The translations under genes and the position numbers were made by a program. This document shows positions 53,022-53,373 of a stretch of 53,373 bases of DNA, piece by piece. Positions within the stretch are counted from its first letter, which is position 1. Each line of letters opens with the position of its first letter. The notes beneath the pieces were generated by a model, which made no database searches, was not told the DNA's origin, and worked only from the letters and a program-made list of their open reading frames with translations. The DNA lies in the NCBI GenBank assembly GCA_964499285.1, contig CAZCLA010000023.1:1-53373 (forward strand), read 5' to 3'. The DNA is from JAGFIY01 sp964499285 (GTDB taxonomy: Bacteria; Bacteroidota; Ignavibacteria; Ignavibacteriales; Melioribacteraceae).

Positions 53022-53082
53022 TAAGGACTACGGTTTTAGTGTTCGTTGCGTCCAGGATTAGACTATTTATCAATTTGCTTTG

Positions 53083-53096
53083 CCCGCGTAAGCGGG
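53083..53096. repeat. Short hairpin CCCGC-GTAA-GCGGG
   Basis: A perfect 5-base stem with a GTAA tetraloop, GC-rich against an AT-rich background. Likely part of the REP-like cluster. Confidence 0.55.
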
Positions 53097-53182
53097 GTCG
53101 ATTTAAAATTATAAAAATGATATGGCAGCAGCAGAAGAATTATCATATCGGTAATAAATATCTGAAAACATAAAAAAAATTG

Positions 53183-53202
53183 CCGTTGACTTCAGTCAAC
53201 GG
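53183..53202. repeat. REP-like palindrome with TTCA loop
   Basis: CCGTTGAC and GTCAACGG form a perfect 8-base stem around TTCA. The loop is the reverse complement of the TGAA loop of the palindrome at 53292, so the two units are in opposite orientation. Confidence 0.75.
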
Positions 53203-53227
53203 ACTAAAATAGAAAACAAAGCCATCT

Positions 53228-53268
53228 GGGCTTTAGCCCCATTTTTGCATTTAATGGGACTAAAGTCC
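53228..53268. repeat. Paired REP-like hairpins (GGGC-TTTA-GCCC and GGAC-TAAA-GTCC)
   Basis: Two small hairpins at 53228-53239 and 53257-53268 face each other. The 16-base segments around them are near reverse complements, so the whole unit can also fold as one larger hairpin. This back-to-back arrangement is typical of bacterial REP doublets. Confidence 0.7.
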
Positions 53269-53291
53269 TTAAGGGTTTGAGATTTCATTAT

Positions 53292-53311
53292 CCCGTGGCT
53301 GAAGCCACGGG
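53292..53311. repeat. REP-like palindrome with TGAA loop
   Basis: CCCGTGGC and GCCACGGG form a perfect 8-base GC-rich stem around TGAA. The form (GC-rich stem, TGAA loop) matches REP elements mobilised in trans by RAYT-type Y1 transposases in other bacteria; no such transposase gene is in the window. Confidence 0.75.
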
Positions 53312-53373
53312 CAATTCAGACCTTATGCTACACAGTCTAAAGTGGACAGCAAACAAAAAGAGGAACAAATAAA

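Larger units (their letters stand above)
52731..53373. other. Gene-free right flank with REP-like hairpins
   Basis: This 643-base region shows no convincing gene; a 90-codon frame at 52901-53173 has no ribosome binding site or recognisable product. The left part holds the dyad at 52814 and presumably the promoter of the leftward kinase operon. The right part, from about 52999, holds several short palindromes described separately. Confidence 0.7.

Noticed and set aside
52901..53173. A 90-codon open frame in the right flank.
   Set aside because: No ribosome binding site, no recognisable domain, low-complexity composition, and it runs through REP-like hairpins.
1..53373. CRISPR arrays, tRNA genes, insertion sequences, prophage or defence genes.
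   Set aside because: I looked for regularly spaced repeats, tRNA-like folds with GGTTCGA arms, transposases and nuclease/helicase clusters and found none I could support.

Overview
The window looks like a stretch of core chromosome from an AT-rich (roughly 36-38 % GC by eye) member of the Bacteroidota/Chlorobi/Ignavibacteria assemblage. The strongest taxonomic signals are a giant SprA/Sov-type outer-membrane translocon gene (about 2300 codons) followed directly by a PorX-type response regulator with a PglZ-like phosphatase domain. Both are hallmarks of the type IX secretion system (T9SS). Clear AGGAGG-like ribosome binding sites and at least one canonical -35/-10 promoter point to the Ignavibacteria side rather than the Flavobacteriia/Bacteroidia, where Shine-Dalgarno sites are usually weak. 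That placement is inference.

Layout. 1-4250: mscL with a zinc-ribbon tail, then a leftward block (carboxypeptidase-regulatory-like secreted protein, two paralogous lipoproteins, an EamA exporter). 4300-6900: a BlaI repressor and BlaR-type membrane metalloprotease pair behind a promoter that carries two palindromic operators. 7080-10552: rsgA, a CDF-like transporter with cysteines at the metal site, a small secreted unknown, and a GNAT/cyclic-nucleotide-binding fusion. 10561-13587 (leftward): FHA protein, PP2C phosphatase and zinc-ribbon Ser/Thr kinase. 13813-23600: a secreted NHL/TPR protein, a multi-PAS histidine kinase, a Na/Pi cotransporter and two thioredoxin-fold proteins. 23727-32686: MFS exporter, dus, a PAP2-like membrane protein, a PolX-like protein with an eroded polymerase site, apt, rsmI (leftward), ald, a CoA-transferase and a calcineurin-type phosphatase. 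32852-44057: sprA, porX, tsaE, tsaB, a DUF1573 protein and accD, tightly packed. 44072-46017 (leftward): birA and a cysteine desulfurase. 46237-49073: hsp20-dnaK-hsp20. 49120-52730 (leftward): histidine kinase with a beta-propeller-like sensor plus an NtrC-type regulator. 52731-53373: no gene, but a cluster of REP-like hairpins.

How the parts may work together. The sprA-porX pair couples a secretion channel with its regulator. accD and birA face each other and both serve biotin-dependent fatty-acid synthesis. The chaperone operon has a sigma-54-like promoter and an upstream cluster of TGTCA half-sites, and its 3' neighbour is a two-component system whose regulator has the AAA+ sigma-54 activator domain. 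This is the most testable new regulatory hypothesis here. No tRNA, rRNA, transposase, prophage or CRISPR array was seen. I do not see a complete, clearly undescribed multi-gene system. The candidates for novelty are individual proteins with altered active sites, unusual domain fusions and regulatory DNA, listed as findings.
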